Origin: Aradus depressus
Lineage: Eukaryota > Arthropoda > Insecta > Hemiptera > Aradidae
NCBI GenBank assembly: GCA_963662175.1
Contig: OY759218.1
Span: 17,574,480 to 17,638,479 of the forward strand
DNA: 64,000 bases
Direction of reading: 5' to 3'
In this document: positions 45,129 through 56,172 of the stretch, piece after piece
How the letters are laid out: the number at the start of each line of letters is the position of its first letter
How positions within the stretch are numbered: the stretch's first letter is position 1
The notes under the pieces: generated by a model
What the model was told of the DNA's origin: nothing
The model's input: only the letters and a program-made list of their open reading frames with translations
Databases searched by the model: none
Translations under genes and position numbers: made by a program

Positions 45129-45379
45129 CTATTGGGCACAAAAACAAATATGTCGAAAAGGTTATTTTTGGCGGGAACCAGACCCCCCTTCCCATCCCCA
45201 CCACCCCCCTCCCATTCCCCGTCTTTATTGATATTTATTTTTATTTATTTCTTTTTTTTATTGCCCTTCTGAAAGAATGTTTTTTTCATTTCGAAATAAG
45301 ATATGCTATTGTTAGAATATTGGAAAAGACATTTTTTTAAAATTATAAATGTATTTATTTATACGAACGATATGGCCTT

Positions 45380-46105
45380 CATAAATAGGTAAAGAAATAC
45401 TCCCCTACTCAAATTCATTTCATACTACCATTACTGAATGTATGAAAGTAATGTTTTTTTTTTTTGATTTTTTTTTTTAATTTTATTTTTTGGCTACATA
45501 TACGATGCATATCACTGTGTTATCTAGTTATTAGGACATCCATGGCCCCGGGAGGGAATTCTATCTACGAAATAAAATCACTCCCGGACGGGATTCGAAC
45601 CCGCAAACCATGGTGATATTATGCGACAAAAACTAAAGACCGACGCTTTAGCCCGCACGGCCACCATGGTCCCCTCAGTTGGTATCAGATGTTTTCTTTG
45701 CTTCATTATACAATGTAATTCTGAGAATGACTACCCTAGTGAATGAATGAATTTGAGAGGGGAGACGAAGTAAGGGATCAGTTAAAAAGTGGTTATCACC
45801 ATATCATATTTATTTAATTAAAAAAATACCAATAATAAATATACTCGTATTTTGCGACGTTGCCATAAGTTACATTTTAAACATTGTTTTGAATTATTTT
45901 CTACTGAATTGTGTTGTAGCTTTTTTGGAGTGCAATAAGTCTGTTCGTATTTGTATTATCCCTTGAGCATTGAGCATGGGAAATCTAATAAGGAACATAT
46001 GGTGAGTACCTATTTTTCAATAGGATGAACTGGTTTGAGAAAATCAAGGAAACATAGAAAAGGGGTTGAATACGTCATTTTAGGGCATGTGAACCCTTCG
46101 TGACC
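45380..46105 (+). repeat. Family F copy split by SINE S2
   Basis: CTCAAATTCATTTCATACTA and TATGAAAGTAATG before the SINE, then CTTCATTATACAATGTAATT and the AATCTAATAAGGAACATATG block after it. Confidence 0.55.
45470..45668 (-). mobile_element. tRNA-derived SINE family S2
   Basis: The minus strand begins GGGACCATGGTGGCCGTGCG, has B box GCGGGTTCGAATCCCG and ends in the phrase TAGATAGAATTCCCTCCCGG and a T/A-rich tail. Minor internal damage compared with 52784-52994. Confidence 0.82.
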
Positions 46106-46231
46106 CGGCTGCCCTACCAAACAATTACACTGGAAATCGTCGTCGTATTATCCGATACGGGAGAAAAAATTAAATCAAAAGTAGTATATGTACATTCATT
46201 ATAATGTTTTATTTGCATTTTTTTTTTTTTA

Positions 46232-46508
46232 GCAACAGAGGACCACTCTGTCATGTGAATACCGATTCTGTAGACGGACATATTGGGAGGGCTGGTGTAT
46301 ACACCTAGGGACCTAAGCATTCCATGCTCTTATTTATTTCCTATTAGCTCTAACGTGAGGAGTTCTGCACAGGCTTGGAACCGCCATTTAACATCCCCTC
46401 CGAGGGATGGTGTTCTCAAGGTTTTGATACCCCCCAGATAGAAAAACCCTTCTTCCGATCTTGAGCTCAATATGCTAGCACGTTACTTCTGAGCCACCGG
46501 CGCCCTCT
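46232..46508 (-). mobile_element. SINE S1b, minus strand
   Basis: Reversed: GGCTGGTGTATACACCTAGG (3' part) to TGAGCCACCGGCGCCCTCTT (head). The A-box strand is decayed. Confidence 0.72.
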
Positions 46509-46609
46509 TCAAAATAACTGACTCGAAGGTCAAACAAATTCTAAAATACATCCTCTCAGAGGTTTTGATTTATTCGAAAACTTTAGTTCTCTGAAAAAAA
46601 AATTGTTAA

Positions 46610-47800
46610 TTACGAAAAAAAACTGTCGGTGAATCACCGGCAATGTGCTTCCCCAGAACGTTTCGCTCTCCCTCTAAAACAAGTCGACTTGCGCTAATAT
46701 TTAATAGTTAACTTTCATAGCGGCCCTTAAATTCTCATAATTTTGTGTTGATAAATTCATTAAATCGGCAGTTATTAGGGGTTTTGAGTTTAACCCCTCC
46801 CCTGAACCCCTCACTTCGACCGATTTCGCTGAACTTTGACTGGTATTGTCCTCATTGGGTTTTGACTCTAAATATGAAATGAGTGGTTGACGCGAAAAAG
46901 GTTCTAAACGCCCTATAGTCGAAAATGAGATTTCTGTGGAATCAGGTTCTATAGGTCTCTAGGGACTGTGTAGGGAAGTTTTTTTTGCTGTTACAGCAGC
47001 AGTTGGTAGTATTGAGCCCACGTCAGCGTTGAGCCTCATGGAAGTAGGTTCTAACAGCCACCAGTAGTTCTCAACATGGCAGCGGAAGGAAGTGTTATTT
47101 TGGCGTTTAGAACCTTTTTCGCGTCAACCACTCAAATTTTATATCGATACATTCCTTACATTGACAGATAGGCTTTTTGAGTTGAGACCCCCTCTGATCC
47201 ACCCTTGCTCTTCTGCCGATTCTGCTGAACATTGATAAGTGTCTCCTTTGTGGGATTTTGAAATCACATATGAAATTTTGTGTCGACATTCATTACAACG
47301 GCAGTTATTGCAGTTTTTGAGTTAAGCATCTCTCCTAATCCTCTTCTCCTTTGGCCGATTCGGCTGAAAATCGATAATTGTCGTCCCTATGGTGTTTTAG
47401 ACACACAAGTATGTAATCGGTCAGAAATTCGATGGAGCGTTTTCAACGGAATTTCTATCTGTATTTTTGTCTATGAGAACCTGATAACTCCCTACAGAAT
47501 AAATATATCGACACGAAATTTTATATATGTGACCTGAACCCTATAAGAACTACACCTATCAATTTTCAGCCAAATCGGTCAATGGGAAGTGGGAGATTAG
47601 AGGGGGATAACAAACAAACTCTTATAACTGCCGTTGTAATGAATGTATTGGCAAGAAATTTCATATGTTAATACAAAACCCCATGAGGACTTCACTGCAA
47701 CATCAGCTGAATCGGCCGAAGAGAAAGGTGGCATTAGAGGAGGCGGCTTGACTCAAAAAACCTAATATATCGACAAATTTAGTACGAGGAATCAGAAGCC
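46610..47800 (+). repeat. Family R array with nested MITE
   Basis: Starts GTCGGTGAATCACCGGCAAT, with units at 46760, 47160 and 47300, and reversed units from 47500 to 47790. The forward-then-reverse order shows two R copies or one rearranged copy. Confidence 0.7.
46881..47133. mobile_element. 253-bp MITE with 32-bp perfect terminal inverted repeats
   Basis: The ends GAGTGGTTGACGCGAAAAAG... and ...CTTTTTCGCGTCAACCACTC are perfect inverted repeats for 32 bp. AAAT flanks both sides (46877-46880, 47134-47137). It interrupts a family R unit (ATATGAAAT then TTTATATCGATAC). No coding. Superfamily unknown. Confidence 0.88.
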
Positions 47801-48720
47801 CGTGTTTGTATTCTAAGATTTAATATCGGTTAATGTACATATTTAATTGTTGTGATTTGACGGAAATAAATGTAATTATTATCACTATTATATAAATATA
47901 TTTCTATATGTAAATTTATTTTTGCGCTAAATTTATAAGCAAATATTTATTTATTTGGCAGGAGAACAGTGACCTGAATAACGAAACGAGGAATCAAAAT
48001 AGAATAAGGTCAAGAAACATGTTAATGTTTGTTTTCATCAACAAAATGAGCTGTAATTCATAACCCTATTGTATTTAACATTGGGCGAATTGACAAATGT
48101 ACACAAAATATATTTTCTTAACGTTAGAGTACAATATAAAGCATAACGTCGGTATACTTGGAAAAGTTTGTATGTCTGAAATCCTAAATTTAACAGGAGA
48201 CACAAAAACTGTTTATAAATTTATTACTCTATTTCAAGGCCATGTTTTTTTTATTAATACCTATAAGTGTATTATGAAAAAGTTGTAGATGTAGGGATTT
48301 TTTTAAATTTTATTGTTTTTAATGAAAATAAACGTAAAAATAGACTTACGTGTTTTTACCTAGGAATTAGACCAGACATACAAGTTTTTTGAGTGATTCT
48401 TGTGTAAATTAAAAATAACATTTTTAATTCTGGAAACACAGTATTATATTAATTCGTAATAATTTTACATTTTTTAATATTTTATATATATATTTTATTA
48501 GCTTTACAATTTTAGGGAGAATTCACTTATTTAAAGTACCTTTTTTTAGGTAACTTAGTTTTTTAAAATTATAATAAAAAAAAAAGTACCTAGTAATTAC
48601 GAAAAAGGACACAAATTACTCAAAAAAATATTTAAAAAACATTAATATAAAAAACAATAATTAATTAAAAGTATTTTCTATCGAAAAAAAGAGTACATTT
48701 TCATTATATTTTAACAAAAA
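47801..48720. other. AT-rich intron sequence
   Basis: No recognised feature; one AT-coded frame at 48097-48288 lacks any family signature. Confidence 0.45.
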
Positions 48721-48721
48721 T

Positions 48722-48915
48722 GGGGGCCATGGTGGCCGTGCGGGCTAGAGCGTATGGCTTTCGCATGGTCTCACCATGGTTTGCGGGTTCGAATCCCGTC
48801 CGAGAGTGAGTTTTATTTCGTAGATAGAACTCCCTCCCGAGGCCATGGATGTCGTAAATAACTACACATTGACATGGCTAATATGCACCGTACATAAAGC
48901 CCAAAAAAATAAAAA
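48722..48915 (+). mobile_element. tRNA-derived SINE family S2, plus strand
   Basis: The head GCCATGGTGGCCGTGCGGGC resembles the A-box arm of class II tRNAs (Leu/Ser type, GGCCGnGCGG). A longer spacer and B box GCGGGTTCGAATCCCG follow. The body ends with the AAATAACTACACATTGACAT block and an A-rich tail. Confidence 0.85.
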
Positions 48916-49059
48916 AAATGATAATAATAATTAAAAACTCACGTCACGAAAAGATGGAGGGGAAAAAGCTGAATCCAGTGATACCAATATCTCATTTTCG
49001 GGAAAAATTGGACTTACGAGGTTTTCCAAGTATACCGTCGATATATAAAAAAGAATGTA

Positions 49060-49800
49060 TGTGAAGTGGTCTTTACATGACTTTGTTATGCCAACCACTT
49101 TTTCAGATAAATCTCGCTCCTCCTCGCCCCTTTTAAACTCATTTCATATTGGCATTAGTGGTTATATGAAAGTAATGTGTTAGAGTCAACAGTTTTCTTT
49201 GTTTCATTGTACGTTTGCGAGTGACTTTCTTATACACAGTAATACCAGTATTAAATGAACTTGAGAGGGGGGGGGGGGGGGGGGGGGGCAGGAGTGATCT
49301 GTACAAAAATGGTTGGTATTAGAAATCCTCTAGTGGCATCACATTTATGTTAGAAAAAAATATTTTTTAATAAAAAACCACCAATTATAAAATTTGAGCT
49401 CTATAAGTTTGGTCTTATTGGTTCTATCTCAATTTTGAAGATACATTTGCGATTAGAAATTATATTATTAATATTTTTGGTAAGAACCTTTTTTTCGATA
49501 GGATTAACCGTTTTCGTGTAAATCGAGCAAACGTCATAAAAATTTGGTTTCAGGACGGTTTTTGGCATGTACTTATCAAATCGGGCCACCAGTGAAAAGT
49601 CCTATTTCGTATAAAATGTACCTTTCAATTTTTTCTACAACTTTTATTTGAAAATAATTTTTATTAGGTCATGAATATACACGGTATCTTGCTAAAAACA
49701 TATTCAGGGTACCTTCAAACGAGACATTCTGTTGGAAATTCGATCTCGGATTTTCGCAAGGTTAAAATATTTCTTTTTACTGTAATGAGTATTACTATTA
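49060..49800 (+). repeat. Family F copy with 22-G run
   Basis: TATATGAAAGTAATGTGTTA, then an uninterrupted G run at 49267-49288, then GGTTGGTATTAGAAATCCTC, GGTTTCAGGACGGTTTTTGG and AAATTCGATCTCGGATTTTC in the family order. Confidence 0.65.
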
Positions 49801-49814
49801 CTTTCTCAGCTGCA

Positions 49815-50300
49815 AGTGGCATAGAGGAAGTTATGTAATCAAGTCAAAAATTCGAAACTCAATTTTGAGTTTTCATCGGTATTTCATATTTTCTAACGCC
49901 CTAATTTCAATCATGACAGAGAAAACCGTACGACTATCGGTGTTTTCTTTAACACCATAACTCCCGATAGAATGAACATATCAACATTTTATACGTGGAT
50001 TCAAAAGGACTATACCTATTAATTTTCAGCCAAATTAGTCTGGAATTATTATTATTTTATGTATGGAGAGGCTTAGAGAAGGGGCTTAACTCCAAAATCC
50101 TAATATCTTGCAACAAAATTAATATACATCTTCACGAAATTTCATATGTAGATTCAAAGTAAACATATTAATTTTCCGCCAAATTAGTCAAAGAGAATGA
50201 GAGGCTTAGAGGAGGGGCTTAACTTCTAGTTTAATGTTTAGCCCCCCCTGAATAAAACCCTCATCCCATTAAAAATTTTGAGACCAAAGTTTCACTAAAA
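49815..50300 (-). repeat. Family R, reversed units
   Basis: GAGGAAGTTATGTAATCAAG at the left and repeated TTTTCAGCCAAATTAGTC / TTTCCGCCAAATTAGTCAAA units about 140 bp apart. Confidence 0.65.
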
Positions 50301-50766
50301 CCTTCCTGCATGTATAACATATTTATACCAATTTCGTGTCCGTATGACCAACTGTGTGGAAATGAACATATTCGTAGATTTGTATTTATATTAGTTATAT
50401 ATATATGTACCAAATATAATTCATAAAATAATAATATACATACATAAAAAATAACAAATATATTCATAGATTTGTATGACTAGCTCCCAACACTATCTGT
50501 TGACTAACCTGTGAACTACTCTAGAAACTGTTTAGCTATTTTAAGGATTTTTTGGGCAAGTTCCAGCATTAATCGGTTAACGATTAAGTGACAATTTAAA
50601 TATATTTATTTATATTAAAAGTTTGTATTATTTATGTATATTTATTGCAGAGAAATATCTAAATACAAATGTGTATGAATGTAAGAACACACTCACAAAA
50701 AATTACGAAAAATAGACACTGTCAGACACAAACACATAACACCTCCACTCGAGTCATTATAAGGCC

Positions 50767-50803
50767 CTGAAAAAGGAAATAAACAGTTTCCAAAACGCTG
50801 GTC
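50767..50803 (+). other. Degenerate hammerhead-core-like motif
   Basis: CTGA, then GGAAA...TTTCC able to pair, then AAAACGCTGGTC. The first core box is damaged. GAAAC/AAAACGCTGGTC endings are common at Penelope-like element termini. Confidence 0.35.
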
Positions 50804-51754
50804 AAATATTGTGTATTTTATTTACACGACAGAACCTCGACTTTCTCCAACATTGAAAAAGATACGGTCGACTCTATCAATCATTATGAAATATTACCTG
50901 TTTTGGAATCTATTGCTGATAGCTTGCAAATAAATGCATGTAATGCGTACGTGTGGGTAAGTACGGATTACATGAAGTCATAACATCATATCACAAGTCA
51001 CAATTTACTTGTGTGCCTTAAGCTTCTCTGCTATCATATCCAAAAACATTATTTGATACAAAGCTTTCATTTTTATTTTTTGGGCAGAATTCCTCCACAC
51101 CTTAGAGATCAGTCCAATGTACGTTATTGTTTTATTTGTTCCATTATAATTTTTTTTTTTATTTAGACTTTTTTATACATTCATTTATAATTGATTAATC
51201 TATGTATATATATTGTAAGGGTCGTTAGTTGGGGGTTCTTTTTAAAAAATTGAAAAAAATACTAATTTTTTTTATATAATAATTTATTTTTTTTTAACGG
51301 TGTATGTTATTGGAATTATTAAATTATATAAGAGTTAAAATTATTACTTGAGGTGATGGGTTGGATGTTGCTTGATAGAAAGGTTTTGAGTTGTTTAGTC
51401 TTCTTTTAAAGTATCCTCTTCCTTCTTTTTTTCTTTCTTCTTACTCGAGGACAGACAGACAGGCAGATACACTTGAGGACAGACCGGCAGGCAGATACAA
51501 TCGGGGACAGACGAGCAGGCGATAGACGACCGACAACGTACAACATCAAGACACCAACAACAAACTAGCCCAGCTGTCTTTTCTCACTTTTTATATTCCA
51601 GCCTTCTCGATTAATTAAAATTATTAATGTTTTATATTTTTTAAATTTGTATTTATGTTCCTAATTACTGACCGTTACAATATATATATTATTTTTCATA
51701 TATTGTTATAGTTACATTGTTTTCTTTCTTTTCTATATCGCGCCACATTGGGAC

Positions 51755-51785
51755 CTGATGATGGGACGTAAGAACGTCCCGAAAC
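51755..51785 (+). other. Hammerhead-core-like motif, best preserved
   Basis: CTGATGA, then GGGACGT-AAGA-ACGTCCC (7-bp stem, 4-base loop), then GAAAC: both conserved boxes and stem II of a hammerhead ribozyme are present. A pairing stem I around the motif was not found by eye, so self-cleavage is unproven. Confidence 0.5.
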
Positions 51786-52149
51786 ACCGTTGGGATAAAG
51801 CACTTCCGAAGAGTTTTTTTGTAAAAGAGTTATCTTAATTTTTATTAAATTGAAAAAAGTGTCTACCTATTATAAACGTATCATGTATTAATTTTGTTTA
51901 TGTACTCATATATTTTTAAGTATTTATTTGTTCAGTTTTTATTAATTTCATTTTACTTTTTTAATAGTTTTGTTATCACTACTAATCATAGATGTGTTAA
52001 ACTCAAATAGTTATATATCTAATATATAAGCTATCTTAATGTATAAATTCTTTTGACGTATCCTATTACCATGTATTGGTTTAACGGAAATAAATGTATT
52101 ATTATTATTATTATCCTTGCTGTTTCTTATTTTCGGCAAAGCATCTTAG

Positions 52150-52300
52150 AGATGTCCACTTTTTTCCGACGATATTTCTGTCGATTTCACTCCCCTTCTT
52201 TAGGTCACAATAAACGTTCTATTTCATGACCCTTCATCGAATTCTCATTGTCGTGTGACCTGAAGAAGGAGCGTGAAATCCACCTGAAATATTGTCGGTG
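52150..52300. repeat. Inverted pair of GTGACCTGAAGAAGG phrases
   Basis: Reversed (CTTCTTTAGGTCAC at about 52196) and forward (GTGACCTGAAGAAGGAGCGT at about 52256) copies of a 40-bp phrase face each other across about 50 bp. The phrase resembles the CTGA...GAAA motifs nearby. Confidence 0.55.
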
Positions 52301-52768
52301 AATCAACAGATATGAACTTCCCCAGTACGAATTAATCAATTGTTTTTGCTCTCCTTCCAAAAACAATCGTTTGCGCTAAAACTGAATATTTGACAGTAGC
52401 TTCTTTCTGAATCATAATAAATTTCGTGTGAATATATTCATTACATTGACAGTTATAAGGGTGTTTGAGTCGAGCCTCTCTTCCCTTGGACCGATTTCGT
52501 TGAAAATTAATAAGTTCGATCCGTATGGATGTTGAATTTAAATATAAAATTTCATGTCGATACATTAATATTGGCAGTTATTGGGATTTTTGTGTTGAGC
52601 CCCCTCTCCTTCGGCTGATTCCGCTGAAAATTAATAGTCCTTATAGTGCTTTGAATATACAAATAAAATCGTGTCAATACATTCAATACAACGGAAGCTT
52701 TTGTGTTAAGCTTCCCCTCTTAACCACCCCTTCCATTTGGCCGATTTGGCTGAAAATCAATAGGTGTT
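52285..52768 (+). repeat. Family R units
   Basis: Starts TGTCGGTGAATCAACAGATA and CTTCCCCAGTACGAATTAAT, then CAGTTATAAGGGTG, GGCAGTTATTGGGAT and later units; continues after the insertions to about 53325. Confidence 0.7.
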
Positions 52769-52783
52769 CATATGTGATAGTAA

Positions 52784-52994
52784 TTTCTTTTTTTTTTTTT
52801 ATTTTGGCCTCGGCAGACGCCACACTAGCCATCCATGTGTTATTATATCTAGTTATTTACAACATCCATGGCCCCGGGAGGGAGTTCTATCTACGAAATA
52901 AAATTCACTCCCGGACGGGATTCGAACCCGCAAACCATGGTGAGACCATGCAACCAAAGCCCTACGCTCTAGCCCGCACGGCCACCATGGCTCC
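52784..52994 (-). mobile_element. SINE S2 with 15-bp target duplication
   Basis: CATATGTGATAGTAA is present at 52769-52783 and 52995-53009. Between them, on the minus strand: GAGCCATGGTGGCCGTGCGG head, B box GCGGGTTCGAATCCCG, body and poly-T/A tail. Clean retroposition into family R. Confidence 0.92.
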
Positions 52995-53032
52995 CATATG
53001 TGATAGTAAGATGTTGTGCGACGAGATTTCTC

Positions 53033-53264
53033 ATAGAAATAAAAGATGTTGTCTTCCCACTGTTTTATTTTAGACCAGAACCGGTTTTCGACGCAACAGC
53101 GTCATCATCAGTGGTTCATCTTACCCACACAGCGGTTAGAAGACAACTGACCAGACAACTGCTGTGTGGGTGGGATGAACCACTGATGATGGCGCTGTTG
53201 CGTCGAAAACCGGTTCTGGTCTAAAATAAAACAGTGGGAAGACAACATCTTTTATTTCTATGAT
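53033..53264. repeat. Palindrome with a hammerhead-core-like motif on each arm
   Basis: The arms CATAGAAATAAAAGATGTTG...and the inverse CAACATCTTTTATTTCTATG extend about 100 bp each to CCACACAGC/GCTGTGTGG around a short spacer. Each arm carries CTGATGA-(GACGC/GGCGC)-TGTT-GCGTC-GAAAA (53111-53085 minus and 53183-53209 plus), followed by CCGGTTCTGGTC, which could form a very short stem III. Stem I is not evident. Confidence 0.7.
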
Positions 53265-53405
53265 TAATAGGTGTCGTCCTTAGAGAATTCTGGATAAACA
53301 TATAAAATTTCGTGTCGATACATTACCATTATACCACCTGATGATGGCAGATAATAAATATAATTTTCATTGGAGGAACCCATAAAGATATTAATATTAA
53401 ATTAT

Positions 53406-53605
53406 TAGGTTAGGTTAGGTTAGGTTTTATGACTCATGCCCGGGCTTTAACAACGAGGTCATATCGCCTACTACCAGAGCGCTCTTTCGTCACTCTGGTG
53501 GACATGAGCTCTTTAACGAGTACCTGACATCGTACAGGCTCGGGACCATCGCTTAACGTCCCATCCGAAGGACGGCGTGCTTAAGTTTATTTTACCTCCC
53601 AGATA
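53406..53605 (-). mobile_element. SINE S1 body with four-copy telomere-like tail
   Basis: AGGTTAGGTTAGGTTAGG at 53407-53425 is the tail in reverse, followed by the S1 body to TTTACCTCCCAGATAAA. The tRNA head is missing. Confidence 0.85.
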
Positions 53606-54285
53606 AAAGAATTGTTATAAAAATATCAATTGGTTTATAAAATAAACATTTTATATAATTAAGAAATTACTAATATGTATGATTATTATTTTAGCACATA
53701 AAAAAGAAAAAGTTACACGAATAAATTCTCAAATTAATAATGTACGTAATTACACTTGAAAAAAGTTTTATGGAAGTCAAAAATTACATAAGAATGAGCT
53801 TTCATGATGAATAAATGGGAAGGTAAGATAAATGTTTGTAATTCAAATAATTTAAAAAAAAGTACTTATTAGCATAACTGTAAATCAATTATAATTTTTA
53901 TGCAAAAAAATGTTTTAATAAAATGTTTGTATCCGTTACGATTTTATTTATTTTTAATTTTATTTTGATTTATATTTTATGATAGAATGTTAAAATTAAT
54001 AATGAATCCTGTAAATAGGAGGGTGGTTGTTATTAATGTTATAATGATATCATAATTGATATTTTCAGTCATTGATAATGGGCAAGGCCCGAAACTGTTT
54101 GATGTAAATTTATGATGAAAAAATAAATAATGAAATATCATTAAATTGGGAGGAGACCTATAAGAAAAAAATAGAAAAATTATTGATTTTTAAAAGAAAC
54201 TCTCCTTACACAAAATATCAAAGAAAATTTTCATTATGATATTTAGCATTAGGTCAACAGATTTTCAGTTATCTTCTTTTCGACT
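53606..54285. other. AT-rich intron sequence with a weak hammerhead-like motif
   Basis: TTGATAATGGGCAAGGCCCGAAAC at 54072-54095 has a 4-bp GGGC/GCCC stem between mutated boxes. Nothing else recognised. Confidence 0.4.
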
Positions 54286-54556
54286 ATAGGCTTGGTGGGC
54301 TGATGTGTAGACCTAGGGACCAAAGCATCCAATACCCTTGTCCTTTCCTTGGTAGATCTACTGTGGAAGTCTTGAATTTTGCCTACCCCGGTTCAATAAG
54401 AATAAGAGGTCTTGAACGAGTACCTCCCACAGCGCATAGGCTCGGGACCGTCATTTGAAGTCCTCAAAGTTGGTTACCTCCGAGATAGAAAACCTGAGGG
54501 TCCATCTTGAGCTCAGTAGTCAAGCACGCTACCCTGAGCTACTGGCGCCCTCTTTT
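54286..54556 (-). mobile_element. SINE S1b, minus strand
   Basis: GGTGGGCTGATGTGTAGACC (3' part) to GAGCTACTGGCGCCCTCTTT (head). Confidence 0.75.
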
Positions 54557-55011
54557 CGATTCTTTTGAGTTGCATCGATGTTTAGTAATCCTGGTGAGTA
54601 TCTCAAGTTTACTAATCAATTGAAGCGGATTAGGGACCGTCCATAGATTATTGTAACCCAATTTTCGAAACTTTATGACCCCCTACCCTCCCCTAATTAA
54701 TCTAAGATTAATTAATCTTTACGATGTATAGGGAAAGGGGTGTAATCGGTCAGAAAGTCGATGTTGAGTTTTCAACCCGAATTCATGTTTTTCAACCCCC
54801 TTATTCCAAAAATGAAAACAAAAAAAAATGTATTATCTATCAATCTGTGTGTCCGAATAAAACGCATATATCGCACGAAATATCATATGTGTATCCAGAA
54901 CCCCATAAGGACGACATCTATTGATTTTCAGCCAAATCGTCCAAAGGGAAGGGAGGAGGCCTAACACAAAAACTCCAATAACTGTTGAAGAAATGTATAA
55001 CAACAATTATA

Positions 55012-56172
55012 TACAGTGTAAACTCCATTTAACGCCACTAGATTTAACGACAAACTCCCTAAAACATCGAAATTACTTGAACCTGGTTGGTTTACCTTGT
55101 CCATACAATGATACACTCTATCTAGCATCACACCCACTCTAAATAACGACAACAATACGTCATTACTAAGCAATAAACACTACTTTCAAGTTGCCGAAAT
55201 TAATAAGAACTGCAGCTGTGTACGGTCTTTTGTTTGTTATTTTGCTGCTTTATTGTCTAGCACGTATTTACCTCGACTGTCGGCATCATACGTACCGAAG
55301 ATTCTAAGAAATTCGTTCTTTTGTCTGTTGTGATTACCTGGCACGGCATGTTGATCCCACAGTATCCCAAGATATGAATAAAATACATAAGAAAATACAA
55401 TTAAAATACTGGAACAGCAAAAAACGTGAGACGAAGATAACAGACTATACGCAATAAGAGTTGTTATTTGTATCAATATTAAGGTTTGTTGTTTGTAAAT
55501 TTTATACTTTATTAGTAAAAACATATTATAATAGTAAAATACTATTAAATGTAATGTAATATGTATTGATTTTTCGGTACTTACGTATTAACGCCACCGC
55601 AGCAAATCAATCAACATGTATTTGTAAATTAAAAATTATTAAAGCTATTTATTTATTTTTGGACTTTATATTTATTATTAGCATGTATAATTATTGGTTT
55701 TGTAATATGCAGGCGTACCGCCCGCTTGATTGATAATCTGACCCTCCCGTCGTTCAAATCATAATAGTTAGTTCTGGTTTTAAGACTTTATATATTTGCG
55801 CATTTGCAATGCGATTAATACGTTAATACGCCGATGCGATTAATGCGTTAATACGCCGCCGCGCAAATATATAAAGTCTTAAAACCAGAACTAACTATTA
55901 TGATTTGAACGACGGGAGGGTCAGATTATCAATCAAGCGGGCGGTGCGCCCTCATATTACAAAACCAATAATTATACATGCTAATAATAAATATAAAGTC
56001 CAAAAATAAATAAATAGCTTTAATAATTTTTAATTTACAAATACATGTTGATTTGCTGCGGTGGCGTTAATACGTAAGTACCGATTTTTCTTCTCTTCAT
56101 TAAACGACAACTCTCAATAACGCCATAAAATGCGCAGTCCCTTAAGTGTCGCTATATAGAGTTTACACTGTA
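55012..56172. mobile_element. Pogo-like MITE P1, copy 2, split by a foldback element
   Basis: The ends TACAGTGTAAACTCCATTTA and TATATAGAGTTTACACTGTA with TA edges. Outside the insertion at 55575-56083 it is the reverse complement of 10671-11315. Minus-strand frames in it are translation of non-coding repeat. Confidence 0.9.
55575..56083. mobile_element. Foldback element of about 245-bp arms, with ATTTTT target duplication
   Basis: CGGTACTTACGTATTAACGC at the left is mirrored by GCGTTAATACGTAAGTACCG at the right; pairing continues almost perfectly to the centre near 55830, where CGATGCGATTAATGCG-type short repeats sit. Copy 1 of the host MITE shows the empty site, so ATTTTT (6-7 bp) is duplicated at 55569-55574 and 56084-56089. 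No coding. Confidence 0.88.

Larger units (their letters stand above)
50301..52140. other. Intron stretch with Penelope-type end phrases
   Basis: Mostly AT-rich. Two hammerhead-core-like motifs are annotated separately (50767, 51755). A small minisatellite lies at 51440-51520 (GACAGAC/GGCAGATAC repeats). No gene. Confidence 0.45.

Noticed and set aside
48722..48800. tRNA-Leu or tRNA-Ser gene
   Set aside because: Same reason: two further copies with the same body and a TSD show it to be a SINE head.
54072..54095. Functional hammerhead ribozyme
   Set aside because: Both conserved boxes are mutated (TTGATAA), so it is listed only as a weak relic.
55237..55524. 95-aa minus-strand ORF resembling 10743-10925
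   Set aside because: Similarity comes from the two P1 MITE copies; no protein features.
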